Assembly (NCBI RefSeq): GCF_019925205.1
Contig: NC_083560.1
Coordinates: forward strand, 69,329,266-69,393,265
DNA length: 64,000 nucleotides
Reading direction: 5' to 3'
Source: Metopolophium dirhodum
Lineage: Eukaryota; Arthropoda; Insecta; Hemiptera; Aphididae
Shown here: piece after piece, positions 1 through 12,259 of the stretch
How positions within the stretch are numbered: the first letter of the stretch is position 1
How the letters are laid out: every line of letters starts with the position of its first letter
The notes under the pieces: model-generated
The model's database searches: none
What the model saw: only the letters and a program-made list of their open reading frames with translations
Told to the model about the DNA's origin: nothing
Program-made: the position numbers and the translations under genes

Positions 1-584
1 TATACGATCTCTCGTCGAGCCGATTATATTATTATTATTATGATTATTTCGTACTCGCACCACGTCGCCGTCACCGCTGCTAATCCGTTCGGCGTAATAA
101 ATTATTAAATCGCCGTCGCCGTCGCCGTCGCGGACGAAGACGACGACGACGATACAATAATAACAATTTATAATAATAATAATACGTCTTCTCCTCTCAC
201 GTGCATATCAATACGACTGCACCGCCGAGACACGGTCGAACAGATGGTTATATTATAGACGTTCGCGCTCGTATGTGTCGTCGTCGTCGTCGTCCGCGTG
301 CGGCGTACGAAAATAAAAAATAATAACAAATTTCTACTTACAATATACATATTTCTATTTTTATTAGATTATTATTATTATTATACATAGTAGTAGGTAG
401 TAGAAGTAATTTTAGTAATAGTATACGACGCGCGACGTTTACGACTGTCTTCCGGTGCTAGAGAAATAATTGTAATCATAACAATAATAATAATATTATG
501 CGCAAACCCAAACAAAGTAAAGTAATAACATTGATTATAAATACTCGTATTTATAATCAATAGTAATAATAACAATAATAATAT

Positions 585-612
585 GAATAATAATAATAAT
601 AATAATAATAGA
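585..612. repeat. (AAT)n microsatellite
   Basis: Near-perfect AAT repeat inside a longer stretch of imperfect AAT/AAC runs (about 545-680). Confidence 0.8.
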
Positions 613-1598
613 AATAATAGTAATAAAAATAATATCGATAATAATAATAATAAGAAGAATAACAATAATAATAATAAAAATGTATTTTTTTGATAGGATG
701 AAACAGACGGCGTGCAGAGAGATCTATCTATAGTTGGCGCGCTTTTTCAAAAACGACCGTCTCTGCCGCCGTCGGGTGATAACCCGCCAACACGGGCAAT
801 AATTATAATTATTTCAATTTCTATTCCAATACAAGAATAATCTAAACTATTATAATAGACATTATGAATTGTTACATAAAACTAATTTACTAATAATAAT
901 AATATGAATACCTATTAGTATACTGATAAAATAAAATTAGACATACCTGATGTGTATTCGCAGATGACAGGATTGTTCAAACGTTGATTCTTGTTGATTC
1001 TTCAACCATGTCAGAATGAGCCAGAAGATTGGCAAAAAATGAGTTCCGTAAAAAAGAAACGAGTTAACACAAGACAAGTAAAAATAAAAATTATTCAAAA
1101 TACAAAAAATAAATAAATGTCAAAACGTATGTATAATTGTTAATAACGACACGGCACAAGTGCACAAATACGCACAAAAATATCGGCGGGAGAATAAAAA
1201 TTTCGAAAAAACGTTTATAAATTTTTATTCCGTGGCGCAGACGACAGTGATAAAAATAAAAAATTAAAATAAATCGTGTGAAAACCGTCGGGACGGACGA
1301 CAGAATAAAATAAAGCGCGCGACGACGGCGTGAGAAGTGTTGTATGGAGCGCGTGTGTTCGTGGTGTGAGGTGCGACGATGACGACGGGAACGGTCGACC
1401 GGCGTCCGCGAAACGTGTGGCGGTAATGAGCAGCAGCCGCCGGCACCGCGCCATCACTACCACCACCAACGCCGCCGCCGCCACCGCCGCCGCCACCGTC
1501 GTCGTGCGCGTCGTAAATATATATATGTACACACATTATATGTATGTGTATACCATACTCGCGCGCGCACTCACACACTCTCACGCGCTCACACACTA

Positions 1599-1630
<32 letters not shown>

Positions 1631-1642
1631 CACACACACACA
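1599..1642. repeat. (CA)n microsatellite
   Basis: CA dinucleotide run with one CGT interruption, flanked upstream by CACA/CTCA-rich DNA from about 1560. Confidence 0.85.
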
Positions 1643-2075
1643 TATATATGTATACGAACGACGTGTGTGCGAGTGAGAAGAATTGGAAAATGTCATATGT
1701 CCAGCAGCGGCGGCGGTGGTGGACGACGACCGCGGGAGGCCACGTTATCGCGTTCCCGCCGCCGACCACCAACCGTACGACGACGTCGACGACGGCGGAC
1801 CGGACACCCCCGAAAACCCGATACGCACGCACGTACCGCCGCCGTCCACTATTATAATATTATATTACGTTGTGGCCGACGCTGCTGTGGTGCGGCGGCG
1901 GGCGGTAGTGGCGGCGGCGGCGGTTGTTTGCCGCGTCGTATATATACATAATATTATTATTATATACCGGAGACGACGCTATATATAATAACATATAATT
2001 CCCCTACGACACACACGCACACCTAACCCCCGCACCGAGAGTACCCGTCCGCGGAGGGGGGCTACGTCCACGCAC

Positions 2076-2082
<7 letters not shown>

Positions 2083-2133
<51 letters not shown>
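2083..2133. repeat. (TG)n microsatellite
   Basis: About 25 uninterrupted TG units, the longest dinucleotide run in the window apart from TA tracts. It reads as CV or HT repeats in false open frames. Confidence 0.9.
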
Positions 2134-2136
<3 letters not shown>

Positions 2137-2759
2137 GCCTGCACCACCGATAACCCGTGCGACCGTCGTCGTCGTTGTCGTTGCGTAGTAGTTTCGGAGA
2201 TTATTATTATTGTTATTATTCGAAGGGTAGTGTACCAGAGCCGCGTGGGCGGAAAGTGCACTCTTCGTGATTTTGCCATTCGTATTTGCTAGAAATTCGA
2301 GAAAAATATTTATACGCTACGAATCGTTTTTGCCGCTCGGCGGGTGTAAAACGAAATTCGTTTTGCCGTCCCGCGTAATTGCGTATCGCGCGTATAATAA
2401 TATAATATCATTACATATTGGTGGGTCGAAGAGGGAAAAACCGAAATGGACGAGAGAAAAAAAAACGATTATAATGATATTATATTCGTCGTCGTCGTCG
2501 TCGTCCTCGTCATCGCCGACGGTTGCCGCAACCGCAGCCGACGCACCACACACGCGGCCCCGCCGTCGAGTTTTTTTATTATATACGCGAGCATATTACG
2601 TCAGATAAAACGCGTATTATATTATTATTATGATTATTATACCGAACGTCGGCCGCCGCAGCCGCCGCAGACACATGCGAGTGGGTCGAAGAGCATATTT
2701 TCCTTTTTACGCGTATAAATAATAATATTTCGATATACCTCTCTACCCATAATATAAAT

Positions 2760-4700
2760 ATATATAAAATATTATACACTTATATATTATTATCATACAT
2801 TATTATATATTGTATAAGTGCGATTTTTTTCTTGAAAAAATTGTTTTTCGATACATCTCGTGATAGCGGTTGCAGTGGATGGTTGGAGGTGCGAGGAGGG
2901 TGGCGGCTGAGAGTCGGCGCGCGTAATATACATATTATAACGCCGGCGAGGTAAAAAAGAAAAATATATATAATATAATAGCCCGTTGGATTTTTTTTTA
3001 TTTTTATTTTATTTTTACTCCGTCTGTCTGTATACATTATATTTATATACTGTTACGTGATGATTTACACTTTATACATAGGTACCACGCTATATACCTG
3101 TCCGTTTCCTTTTGGCGAATCAAAAAACGAAATTCGTTTCTTTTCGTACAACGCACCATAATCGAATAAAACGTCGACGACGACGACGACGACGACTCAA
3201 TCATATCACCCAATCATAACGTACCCATAACGTATCTGTATAATATAATATATGTGCATTAAGTACATAACTACTACATTTTATTATAATACGTATCGTT
3301 TAGACACGATATTTATATATATACATATTGGTATTATATACTATTATATTATTATGTATATAACCACGTAGACGTATAATAGTCGACAAAAGAAACCATT
3401 TTACAACACGTCTCCCAATATTCCTATATTATTGATATTTAATTTTTATTCGCGTTCTGAACGGCAGACGGAATTATATATTATTTTATGTTGTCAGTGC
3501 AAATAATTTACATAGTTGAACATATCATACATTGTTTACTACATACTGGGACGTTAACGCACCAACATGCGATAAATTACAAAGATATTATTAAAAAATG
3601 ATTTTTCTTGAAACCATTTCCATATTGACGTTGTTTGTCGTGATGTTCTTGCGTGAAAAACTTTTTTCCGGATGGTTCGTCAAAACGCGAAAAGTCTATT
3701 ATTGTAAGGAAAAAAAGAAAAACCTAAGACAAATACACAAGTTATGAATAATTGAAAATATTTTACTTTTACGACAAATCAAAAACACATATTTCGGTAT
3801 TTCACCGTATTTTTTTCAGTATTTCAATGTTTGTTTTTAAAACGTAGAGTATGGTAAGCGTACGCATTTTTTTATTTATTCGCTTCATTATTTTCCTTTG
3901 AAAGAACAATACCCATGTTTATTTATAGAATAATTTGGACATCGGCGCGAGACGAAAAACTGACGGTCGAAATCGTCCGCCGACCGTCTGTTATGAAAAA
4001 CAATGGAAATAAATAAACACGTCTTCGCCGCGCTGGTTGCTTACGTCCGCTGAGCTGCGTAAATTCAATAGCTCTCGTGGCCAGCAAGTTGAGAAACACA
4101 AAATTATTATAAGACGTCTGTCAATTCATTTCTATTTAGACTTTTTTATTCTGTATCAGGGTCGTCTTTCGCAATAAAATAAAATATTATTTAACGTTCG
4201 CTTTTCTCTCAAAGTTAACAGACTCCGTTATGCAGACGTGGTTGTGATGCGGTTGATGTTATTTTATTAGCAATTTGTTTTATTCTATTACGTTACGAAA
4301 AAAGTTTTATCGAATATCTGGGCCTTGTATTGTACCACTATATAGACAAAATTGATTCTTATATTTTTCGCGTATTAAATGTGTCTCAACTCATCGCTTG
4401 TCTTACCGCACTGGGAATTTCGTAGTTTTCTTTAATGTGATTATTGGAAAATACTCTTCCGCTTTTCTATTATTGTGATATGGTAAACATCTGTTATGAT
4501 TATGAACATAATGAATAATAACTAAAAAACATGGCACGAAAAATTTCGCCGACAATGTACAATAATCTAGTGATGAGGGTTTGCATATTTTTTTCTTCTT
4601 ATATAGCCGTAGTCCACTTTATAATATAATACCGCGTTTATATATAGTCGACTGAAAAAATGTTGAAATTTGAATATCGTGTCGTAACGATTGGGATTTT
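2760..4700. other. A+T-rich DNA, no gene seen
   Basis: No supportable gene. It holds a short CGA run (3175-3195) and an 8-bp perfect hairpin (3962-3969 pairing with 3981-3988) in a small G+C-richer patch. Confidence 0.5.
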
Positions 4701-7034
4701 CATAATGCGTTTTCCGAACCCTACCGGTGGGGATTAATATTACAAATGATTTCGGTTCCGAGAGCTCGTTACACGGTTTATGCGTTTCGTATAAAATCGC
4801 CGCCGACGCCGACACCGAAAAGCGCGCCCGCGTAAAAAACGTATAAATTGGATTTCCATATTATACACGCTGGAGATGGTTTATCGGGTGGCAAACGGCG
4901 GCTGGTCGTGTATATACGAACGCTGCAGGTGCCTCATCCTACTTCCAGACCGAAGTGAAAGGATGCGGCGGCGGCGGCGGCGGTAATTTAAGGAACGAAA
5001 ATTGTATTCGAAAAACGGTTGCTATAATATAGTCATTTATACATATATATTATATATCGTAAACCGGTTGACATTTTTTTTATTTATATTTATTTTTTTA
5101 TTCTAGTCGTCGAGTTTATTATTATTACTATATATTATTATATGTATATAATAAACAGTTATAATATCACTGAAAACTCGCAACCATTGTGCGTGTGTGT
5201 GTGTGTCTGTCTGTCTGTAGTGTGCGCGTACTTATATATTATTTCGTCGTTAAGTCTATTTAAAGTCGGTGGCGGTATCGGTGTACGATGTCGGGACGAC
5301 TGAGGGGGAAGGGGAGTCCGAATAGTAGCGGCGGCGAGAATAATATAAGACGTCTATACCGCCGTCGATAATGTCCAAAATATATTATACGGTGCTCTAA
5401 TCACCGTCCATCGAACACCACACTCAGTATTATTATTATTATTATTACAGTCTGTATATTAAGTATAATATTGTGTACGATTTTTGAGATGTATACGACG
5501 GCGACAAAATCGATGGACAGAGTACACTAAGTACGTCATGATAATACATCGAATCCGTATGGAGAGACCAGTGGAACCGGTCACATTAAACTTTTTCAGT
5601 TTTTAAATATATTATGTAGGTAACCGAGTAGAGAAGAACGACATACTAACGGGAGATTATAAGAGTTAATCCCTTTAACCGTCTATATAAATATATATAT
5701 ATATTGTATGACGTAATAAACGCATTAAACACTGCAAGTGAACGCTGCAAGACCTCTATATAATAATATAATACATACGTGTATATATTATAACAATACA
5801 GTTGATGCTTTACATTGTAATGAAAATAATGTTGTCGGCATGTTGTCCCCGAAAATTGTGTACACATATATGTATGTGTACACAAATGTGTATTGTAATT
5901 GAAAAATATCGACGTTAGACAACGGTATGAGTATATTATTGTGACACTCCACGGGACGCTGGTTACACGTTTGATGTTTCCTTAAGAACATTATTCGTTA
6001 GAGACTTATGACAAGTTACAAGGTTCGGGATTATAATATGATTGGTGTTGGCACCGATATTATATTTTAGTAACACCCTTTGTGTCCGATCCCGATCGCC
6101 TCACACTGTCCACATAATGATGTAACACTCTCGTCGTTTCGTTTTGGTGGTGGTGGGGCACAAAAATCGGAAGACCCCGTACCGCGGCGGCAACTATGGC
6201 GGTGGCGGACGCGCATTCTTGGGGTTTTAAAAATCGACCCGACGGCGACCGACGATTGGACGTGCCTACTCCGCCGTCACGAGCGTTTTTCACTCGGCTA
6301 ATATAATAATAGTATAATATACCTACACGATAACAATAACGTAAAAGACATTATTGTAGCGAAAAAAAAAAAAAAGAAAAAGATATCGGACGAAATCACG
6401 GACATTCATTGTGGAACGATCGGTCCGCCGCCGCCGTGTCGGAGTCGTCGCCGTTCGAAATGACCCAAACACGTACACACCCGCTGCGAATCGCTAGGCG
6501 GATGGACGGACGGGAAAAAAAAATAATAACAACAATAATAATAATAATAATAATAAGAATAAGAATAGAAACTCGGTTCGTCCGTATATTATATATTATT
6601 TTTTTTTCCTGTCGTCCTCCTCTATAATACGTCGACGTTCGCGACGGTCGCGGGGAACCCTCTCTACACTAGAACGGATGGTATTATGTACGCGTATCCC
6701 GTACATTTTCACGTCGTCGTCGTCGTGCGTTTCGTGTGTTATTATTATTATTATATTTTTTTTTTGCCACGACGACGACGACAACATAATATTGTTACAA
6801 TACACACGACATGTTAACGTGTGCACTGCGCGCGGCGGTGCAACGGCGACGGCGACACAAAAGCGACGGCGACACACACACACACACACACACACGCGCA
6901 CACAGGCGCGCGCGAACGGGCACAATGGTCTGTCCTGCGAGGCGGAGTGAAATCAGTTTTTCCGCCGCGCCCGTCCTGCGTGAGCGGCGACGGTGGCTGC
7001 GGCCTATGCGTCGTATTTATTACGAGCGGCGAAA

Positions 7035-7072
<38 letters not shown>

Positions 7073-8334
7073 TAATATATATATATATGAAAAGAAAGAA
7101 ATGTGTAAAAAAAATACGACGCGTTCACAACGTATAAATAATAAATGTATACGCATGTGACGTGCACGGTGCAGCGGCTGATGCTCGTGCGGGGGGTGGT
7201 GACTGTGTGGCGGTGACGAGGACGATATTATCATCGTCGGAAACTCCCGAAATCCTACGTCGCCGCGAACTGGTTTTCCTTTATATTTTCTATATTTTCT
7301 AGCTTACTCTCTCACTCACTCTCTCTCTCTCACGCGGCCGATCCGTCGATAATTGCAACCGGCTGCCGGTATACACATTACACACAAACACACACGCAGA
7401 AGCACACATACCACAGTGATGGCGGTACGCACGACGGCCACCGCATACACATCCACACACACGAGCGCGGCCAGTATACCATTATGCACGTACATATATT
7501 ATATTACTACGCATAATATATTATTATAATGTCCTTGTTTCCGCGAACCGCGCGCGCTAATGATTATGCTCGCCTCTACCCCCCGCCGACTATATACGTA
7601 GTGTACGCACACACGTGCACTCGCCTCGTACATATATATTATATATTATAAAATATATATATACACGCACACACATGCATATATATATACGTGTAAAACG
7701 ATAGGCTGGCGGCGGGTGTTGTGAAACACGTCGCCATCACACGGTCGGCTGGGTCGATGTAGCCGCGCGCGGTGGCGGTGCGTATATAGTGTGTACGACG
7801 ACGACGACGACGACGACGAAAACGACGACTATCGTCGGAGGTGAGGGGAGCGGCGGTGTGGCGGCGGCAGCGATGCATATAGGCCGTCGGCGGCGGCAGC
7901 GGCGACGACCACGGCGCGCGGTGTGGACGGAGTGCGGTGGCGGCGGACGCGGCTTCGTCGGCGACGGTGACGGGGCGCGGCGGTGGCGGCGGCGGCGGTA
8001 CGAGAGAACCGTAGCATGCCGCGACTGTGGAAGCCGATAAGACCGCCGGGTGTGTCCGGGGCAACGATGCGTGTGCGGGTAAGTGGCAACGGCGGCGCGG
8101 CGTCGTCGACGGTGCAGTGCGGTGGGTGTGCGGGTGGGTGGGTAGCCACGCGGCGGCGGACGTAAACGGGCCGGCCGGTGATGCGCGGCGGGGGGATAGG
8201 TCCCGCGGGCTTAACACGCGATCCGCGGGCCCGGAAGACGGACGACAGACAGACAACCGTCGCCGTCGGTCCAGCGGGCGGTGGCGGTGGTGGGGTGTGT
8301 GTGTGCGTACGTATATATTATATACATATATATA
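4700..8334. other. CpG-rich low-complexity island, left part
   Basis: G+C content rises in steps from 4700. The region carries CA, GT, AAT and CGA runs: CA at 6873-6895, AAT at 7036-7071, CGA at 7796-7818, CT at 7306-7333. The longest open frame (minus, 7639-8352, 237 codons) is Arg/Pro/His/Thr-rich, starts at a TTG inside the adjacent transposon repeat and overlaps equally long frames on the other strand, so it is rejected. 5560-6060 is A+T-rich and empty. The island continues on the far side of the inserted element at 10254. Confidence 0.55.
8016..8078 (+). other. possible first coding or 5'-UTR exon with strong splice donor
   Basis: An ATG at 8016 opens a 21-codon frame (start MPRLWKPIRPPG) that runs in phase 0 into GG|GTAAGT, a near-consensus 5' splice site (GT at 8079-8080). 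Unlike its surroundings, the short frame is not a simple repeat. No partner exon could be identified, and in CpG-rich DNA both the ATG and the donor can occur by chance. An untranslated first exon using the same donor is equally possible. Confidence 0.15.
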
Positions 8335-8370
8335 TCTGTGGTTGAGAGCCAAAACATGATATGTGCAAAA
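8335..8370 (+). repeat. left terminal inverted repeat (36 bp)
   Basis: Starts TCTGTGGTTGAGAGCC and ends ATATGTGCAAAA. It is the exact reverse complement of 10218-10253. The flanking TA repeat extends the apparent match further outward, so the true outer edge may lie a few bases away. Confidence 0.85.
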
Positions 8371-9029
8371 TGATTACTTTACAGGAGAACGATTTTAAAA
8401 AATCAACAATTATCAAAATACAAAAATTCTACTTTATGAGTGTTTTTTTCATTGTTTATTGTTGTCTAACCATATAAATGTGCAATATGCATGTGCAATA
8501 TTAATATAAATAACTGATAATAGAAAAAAAATAATATTCTCTATAATTTTTAGTAACATTAAGAATTTAAAATGCAGTTATCATATTTAGTCATTTTTTC
8601 TTTTACATAAATTAATAACATAACATATTTTGACACAAAATTTATATTTTCTAATTATTTGAAAAAAATTATTATGTTATTATCATTGCTTTAAAATCTC
8701 AATTTATTAGAGTTCAGACATAGAAAATAACATAATATGTAAATAAAAAATAAAATAAAAACTCAGACTTGTAATAAATTAATATAGTAGATACTCCACA
8801 TTTGTAGTTTTAAAAAAAAAATAAGTAACAATATTATTAAAAATGTAACCTAGGTGGCTAGGTATTCATAAAAAATGGTTAGTAATTTAAAATAAATTAT
8901 TTGTATCTTTAGACTTAAAAAATAACATATTATATAAATAATTAAACAAAATAATAATATAAATATAATAATAATATAATATTAACAATTTAAAATGTAA
9001 CCTACTTATAAAAAAAGGTAAATATAAAA

Positions 9030-9035
9030 TTTATT
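9030..9035 (-). promoter_or_regulatory. poly(A) signal candidate
   Basis: AATAAA on the minus strand, about 20 bases after the TAG stop of the DUF7869-like frame, the usual place for a cleavage and polyadenylation signal. In DNA this A+T-rich, the hexamer also occurs by chance. Confidence 0.35.
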
Positions 9036-9054
9036 AACTAATAAAAAATAAAAA

Positions 9055-9675
9055 CTATTCATCATCTGATGAGCTTTCATTTAAGTTTGCAGCTGTTTGT
9101 TTGGACTTGGTTTTGAGTCCATAGTAAAACGGATGATACAAAGGATCTATCAATGGTAGTAGACTAAGGAGATCTTTCTTTTTCTCAAAATCAATTGGAT
9201 TTGGTTTATTGTATGTCTGTGGAATTACCAGTTGTGATGCACTTATAGTCTCTTTTCCAGCTCTTGTTTTACCAGTTGTTTTTTTTAAATCTAAAATGCG
9301 GAATGGGGCATCAGGGTCTAGTGTAGCTTTGAATTTAATAGTGCCAAAATTCTTATCATATCGTAACCATGTAATTTTCAACCAATTTACTTTTTCTTTA
9401 TTCACATCCAAGTTTCTTTTAACAAAAGTACTTGATAACAGAGCTGAAAATGTTTTGAAATTGTCCATTTCGATTTCAACTACTTTAAGAGGTATTTTGC
9501 CTCTTACATTTCTCACAAAATTGTACCAGTCTATGGGTATGGATATTTCAGAATCAGATAATTTTTTAGCTTTTTCTATTCTTGCATGATCAGTATCACA
9601 TTCTAAGTGTGTATGACCTGGTACAAGGAATTTTTGGTCAATTATTTCCAAAGAGGGATGATTTTGAATAGCCAC
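9055..9675 (-). CDS. DUF7869-like protein, C-terminal fragment
   Basis: This is the one frame in the window whose residue composition looks like a conserved soluble protein. It is 206 codons, ends at TAG (9055-9057) and has an acidic tail (SSSDDE). The segment PGHTHLECDTDHARIEK (residues 19-35 of the open frame), then IPIDWYNFVRN (about 46-56) and a basic C-terminal part, match my memory of the DUF7869 family, found in arthropod genomes and often expanded. The clustered His/Asp/Glu residues suggest a metal-binding nuclease- or transposase-like site, but that is inference. The first codon of the frame is GTG, not ATG, and the frame stays open upstream. The family's N-terminal half is missing, so this is either a last exon or a truncated copy. 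It lies inside the TIR element, so its mobility role is suggested by position only. Confidence 0.7.
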   Translation of the reverse strand: MAIQNHPSLEIIDQKFLVPGHTHLECDTDHARIEKAKKLSDSEISIPIDWYNFVRNVRGKIPLKVVEIEMDNFKTFSALLSSTFVKRNLDVNKEKVNWLKITWLRYDKNFGTIKFKATLDPDAPFRILDLKKTTGKTRAGKETISASQLVIPQTYNKPNPIDFEKKKDLLSLLPLIDPLYHPFYYGLKTKSKQTAANLNESSSDDE

Positions 9676-9975
9676 ACTTCATAAATAATTACGTTAAATA
9701 AAAATATATTATTATTATAACAACATTAACAACTGAAAATATACTGAATAGTGAATACTGATGCCTGATAATAATGAACAAATATAATTTTATTATCATT
9801 CGTAGAAGTATTCATTTTTAAACACATGAGTAGGTACATGATATTGGTTATTGCCGCTTTAAATGAGCAAAAACAAAGCAATAGCGGGAAAATAATAAAT
9901 ATTATTATTGTAAAACCATGATACAATAATAAGAATAGCTTGTGTCAAACAATGATAAGTGCTATAAATAGAAAT

Positions 9976-10024
9976 GGACAAAATATGATACTCGTCGAAA
10001 ATCAGCACATATCAGGTTTTGTCC
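9976..10024. repeat. internal hairpin related to the element's terminal repeat
   Basis: Arms 9976-9990 and 10010-10024 pair at 13 of 15 positions. The right arm region (10005-10024) matches the right terminal repeat (10222-10241) at 17 of 20 bases in the same orientation. This looks like a second, diverged element end nested inside the transposon. Confidence 0.55.
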
Positions 10025-10217
10025 AAATAAAAAAAAACATCAATTTTGATAAGTGAAATATCATATAATGCCACAAAATAATTTGTCATCCAATAAAAGA
10101 TATCATTTATAATTGTTGTTATAACATCTTTGATATTAGAGCTACAGATACCATATTTTGACACAATAAAATATAGAATTAAAACAACATTTATCATACA
10201 TAACCTCAAAATCGAAT

Positions 10218-10253
10218 TTTTGCACATATCATGTTTTGGCTCTCAACCACAGA
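10218..10253 (-). repeat. right terminal inverted repeat (36 bp)
   Basis: Exact reverse complement of 8335-8370. Immediately outside is a TA-rich tract (10254-10267), then CpG-rich island DNA resumes. Confidence 0.85.
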
Positions 10254-10586
10254 TATATATATAATATACGCGATGCCCGTAGGCGTGTGGGAGAAGAGAG
10301 TATTATAATATATATATTATACGCGAGTGCGCGCGTACTGTGTACAGTGCGTCGCAGTGCGGTGTAGTAGAGCGGGATGAGGGGTGAACGGTGGCGGCGA
10401 GTGGTTTCGGTGTGTGTGTCGGCGGCGGCTGCGACCGCGGTGGTGGGGTGGTGGAGGGGAACTCGGAGCGGATATTAGAACGGCGCGCGCGAGCGAGTGA
10501 GAGAGAGTGTGTGTGCGCGAGTGTGAGAGAGCCACAGAGCGAGCGAGAGAGCCGGCGGCCGCCGCTGAGCTCGGGTCACAATCATA

Positions 10587-10646
10587 ATGGGCATATGGGG
10601 GTGGACCGGGTGTGAGTGGTGGTGTCGGCGGCCGATGCGTCGGCGG
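10587..10646 (+). other. possible first exon with strong splice donor
   Basis: An ATG directly after the GA-rich tract starts a 20-codon Trp/Arg-rich frame (MGIWGWTGCEWW...) ending in phase 0 at CGG|GTGAGT (GT at 10647-10648). GA-rich DNA followed by a G+C-rich leader and a donor is a common layout at insect promoters. No downstream exon could be matched, so a non-coding first exon or chance remain likely. Confidence 0.15.
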
Positions 10647-11346
10647 GTGAGTAGGGTCCGCCGTCGCCGCCGCTGCCGTCGTGCTATCCGTGTCCGGCAG
10701 CTAGCCAGCCGCCGCCACCGCCGAACTCGCCTCCACCCTTTTATCTATATATTTCAAAAACCACCGGCCACCACTACCCCTCTCCATGCCGTACCGCACC
10801 CCGTCACTTTCCGGCGGCGGTGGCGGCGTCCCCTTTTTCCAATCTACCAGCGCGTATTTCCAACGCACGCACGCACGCACGCACGGGCATTAAAGTGCGA
10901 CGCCCGTGGCTCTTTTGCCCGCCGACGCCGTGGACAAAATCCACCCGCACCGCCGCCGGCTGTACGTCGCACGTATAGACGGCGGTGGCAGCGACAGCGG
11001 CGGCGGCGGCGGTGGTATCGGCCGGCCACGTACGTGTGTGCGGTGAAAGCTGTCCGAAATTAAGGATACCGCGCGCGCCCCCGGGTCCCTCTCGGTTCTT
11101 TGTTCGCGCGCGGCCCGCTGTCCGGCACAATCGATTGCCGCCCGCGGTCACCGTGGTCATTTCGGTCTTCCGCCTCCTGCGCCCATCCGCGTGTCCACGT
11201 CGACGGTAGTGCCTTCCACTCTGCAATTTTTTACTCGTCTTCTATTCTTTTTTTTCCCCCGTGTTTCCTCCTCTTATTCCCGACGGGGCACGTTTCCTGT
11301 CACGTATATATACGTCGTCGTCGTCGTCTATATATATATATATATA

Positions 11347-11376
11347 TAGATAGATGGATAGATAGATAGATAGATA
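11347..11376. repeat. (GATA)n microsatellite
   Basis: Short GATA/TAGA run directly after a TA tract. Confidence 0.8.
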
Positions 11377-12259
11377 CGAATTCCGTCGATGACGACGCGG
11401 CGCACCGACCGGACGCATTCGATATACGAGCAAGAGAGATAGAACGAGATTGAAAGAGTGAGAGAGCGGAAAAAAGATACCCGCTGCGTGTGTTGGCGAC
11501 GGTGGCGGTATGCGACTGTGGCGGCGGCGGCGGTGGCGGCGACGGTTTAATAAAACACACCATCGCCGATAGCCGATGGATCATCGTCGGAGAATGACGA
11601 CGACGCATTCGCCATATTATTATATACCTACCATGTATAATCCCCATAGTCGATACCCGGTACTATGCAGCAAACCGATTTCGGGCGATCAAAATTCGTG
11701 AAAGTCGGATGAAAAATCAGTTTTAAAAAGTTAACATGCGGCGGCCGATAATAAATTATATTATTATAATTTTATGTATACCACGTGTTCGGGAGACGTT
11801 ACTACAAAAACATTCCGCGGGCTGCCGGACCGTTACGCCGCGCGACACGACGACGAGGACGACATAGTCGATTTAACTCTTTAAACGCGAACGAGTTTTA
11901 TCGAACGAATGAAAAATAAAAAAAAAAACAGACTCGTCAAACACACACACAACGCCGCCGCCGCCACCGTGTGCCGCCGACACTTTTTATTTATTCGTTT
12001 TCATATTCCCGACCAAGTGCGTCCTATTGCGGCTACTGTGCAGTAGACGACGCGTAGCATGCTACAATATGAAAACAGAATATTTTTTATTTTTTATACG
12101 CGGACGGCTAACAACGATTGGATTTCGACGCTCCGCCGTTGCCGACGACGTGCACCGTTTCGAACGCGACGAACCGAGACGGATCACGGATTCGCGTTAG
12201 AAATGGGCGCGCGCGTTAAAAAGTAAAAATGAAGAAAATTATTTATTGTGTAGATTTCG

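Larger units (their letters stand above)
1..2760. other. CpG-rich low-complexity island
   Basis: A+T-rich trinucleotide runs (AAT, ATT) alternate with CpG-rich CGA/CGT/GCC runs. CpG dinucleotides are frequent rather than depleted, as expected of unmethylated promoter or 5'-UTR DNA in an insect that methylates gene bodies. All open frames here encode homopolymer-like or dipeptide-repeat proteins (runs of L, T, A, V, D, or HT repeats) on both strands at once, so I call none of them genes. 700-1200 is ordinary A+T-rich DNA with no feature I can support. Confidence 0.6.
8335..10253. mobile_element. TIR DNA transposon carrying a DUF7869-like fragment
   Basis: The A+T-rich block interrupts an otherwise continuous CpG-rich island. 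It is bounded by identical inverted repeats, and both ends abut TA-repeat DNA, so a TA target-site duplication fits (8333-8334 and 10254-10255) but cannot be proved within the TA tract. The element is about 1.92 kb. It contains one protein-like frame on the minus strand (9055-9675), A+T-rich flanks without other convincing frames, and a second internal copy of the right-end motif. I do not recognise the repeat as a named superfamily. The short TA-type target and TIR suggest a cut-and-paste element, perhaps non-autonomous. Confidence 0.8.

Noticed and set aside
7639..8352. 237-codon minus-strand frame, the longest in the window
   Set aside because: It is Arg/Pro/His/Thr-rich, crosses CGA and TA repeats, begins at TTG inside the transposon's terminal repeat, and overlaps several equally open plus frames.
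9726..10227. Further minus frames inside the TIR element as upstream exons of the DUF7869-like gene
   Set aside because: They are Ile/Tyr/Asn-rich A+T artefacts, one beginning inside the terminal repeat, and lack the residues expected of the family's N-terminal part.
10587..11063. 158-codon plus frame read as one protein
   Set aside because: Arg-rich translation of CGC/CGG runs. Only its first 20 codons, before a strong donor, were kept as a weak exon candidate.
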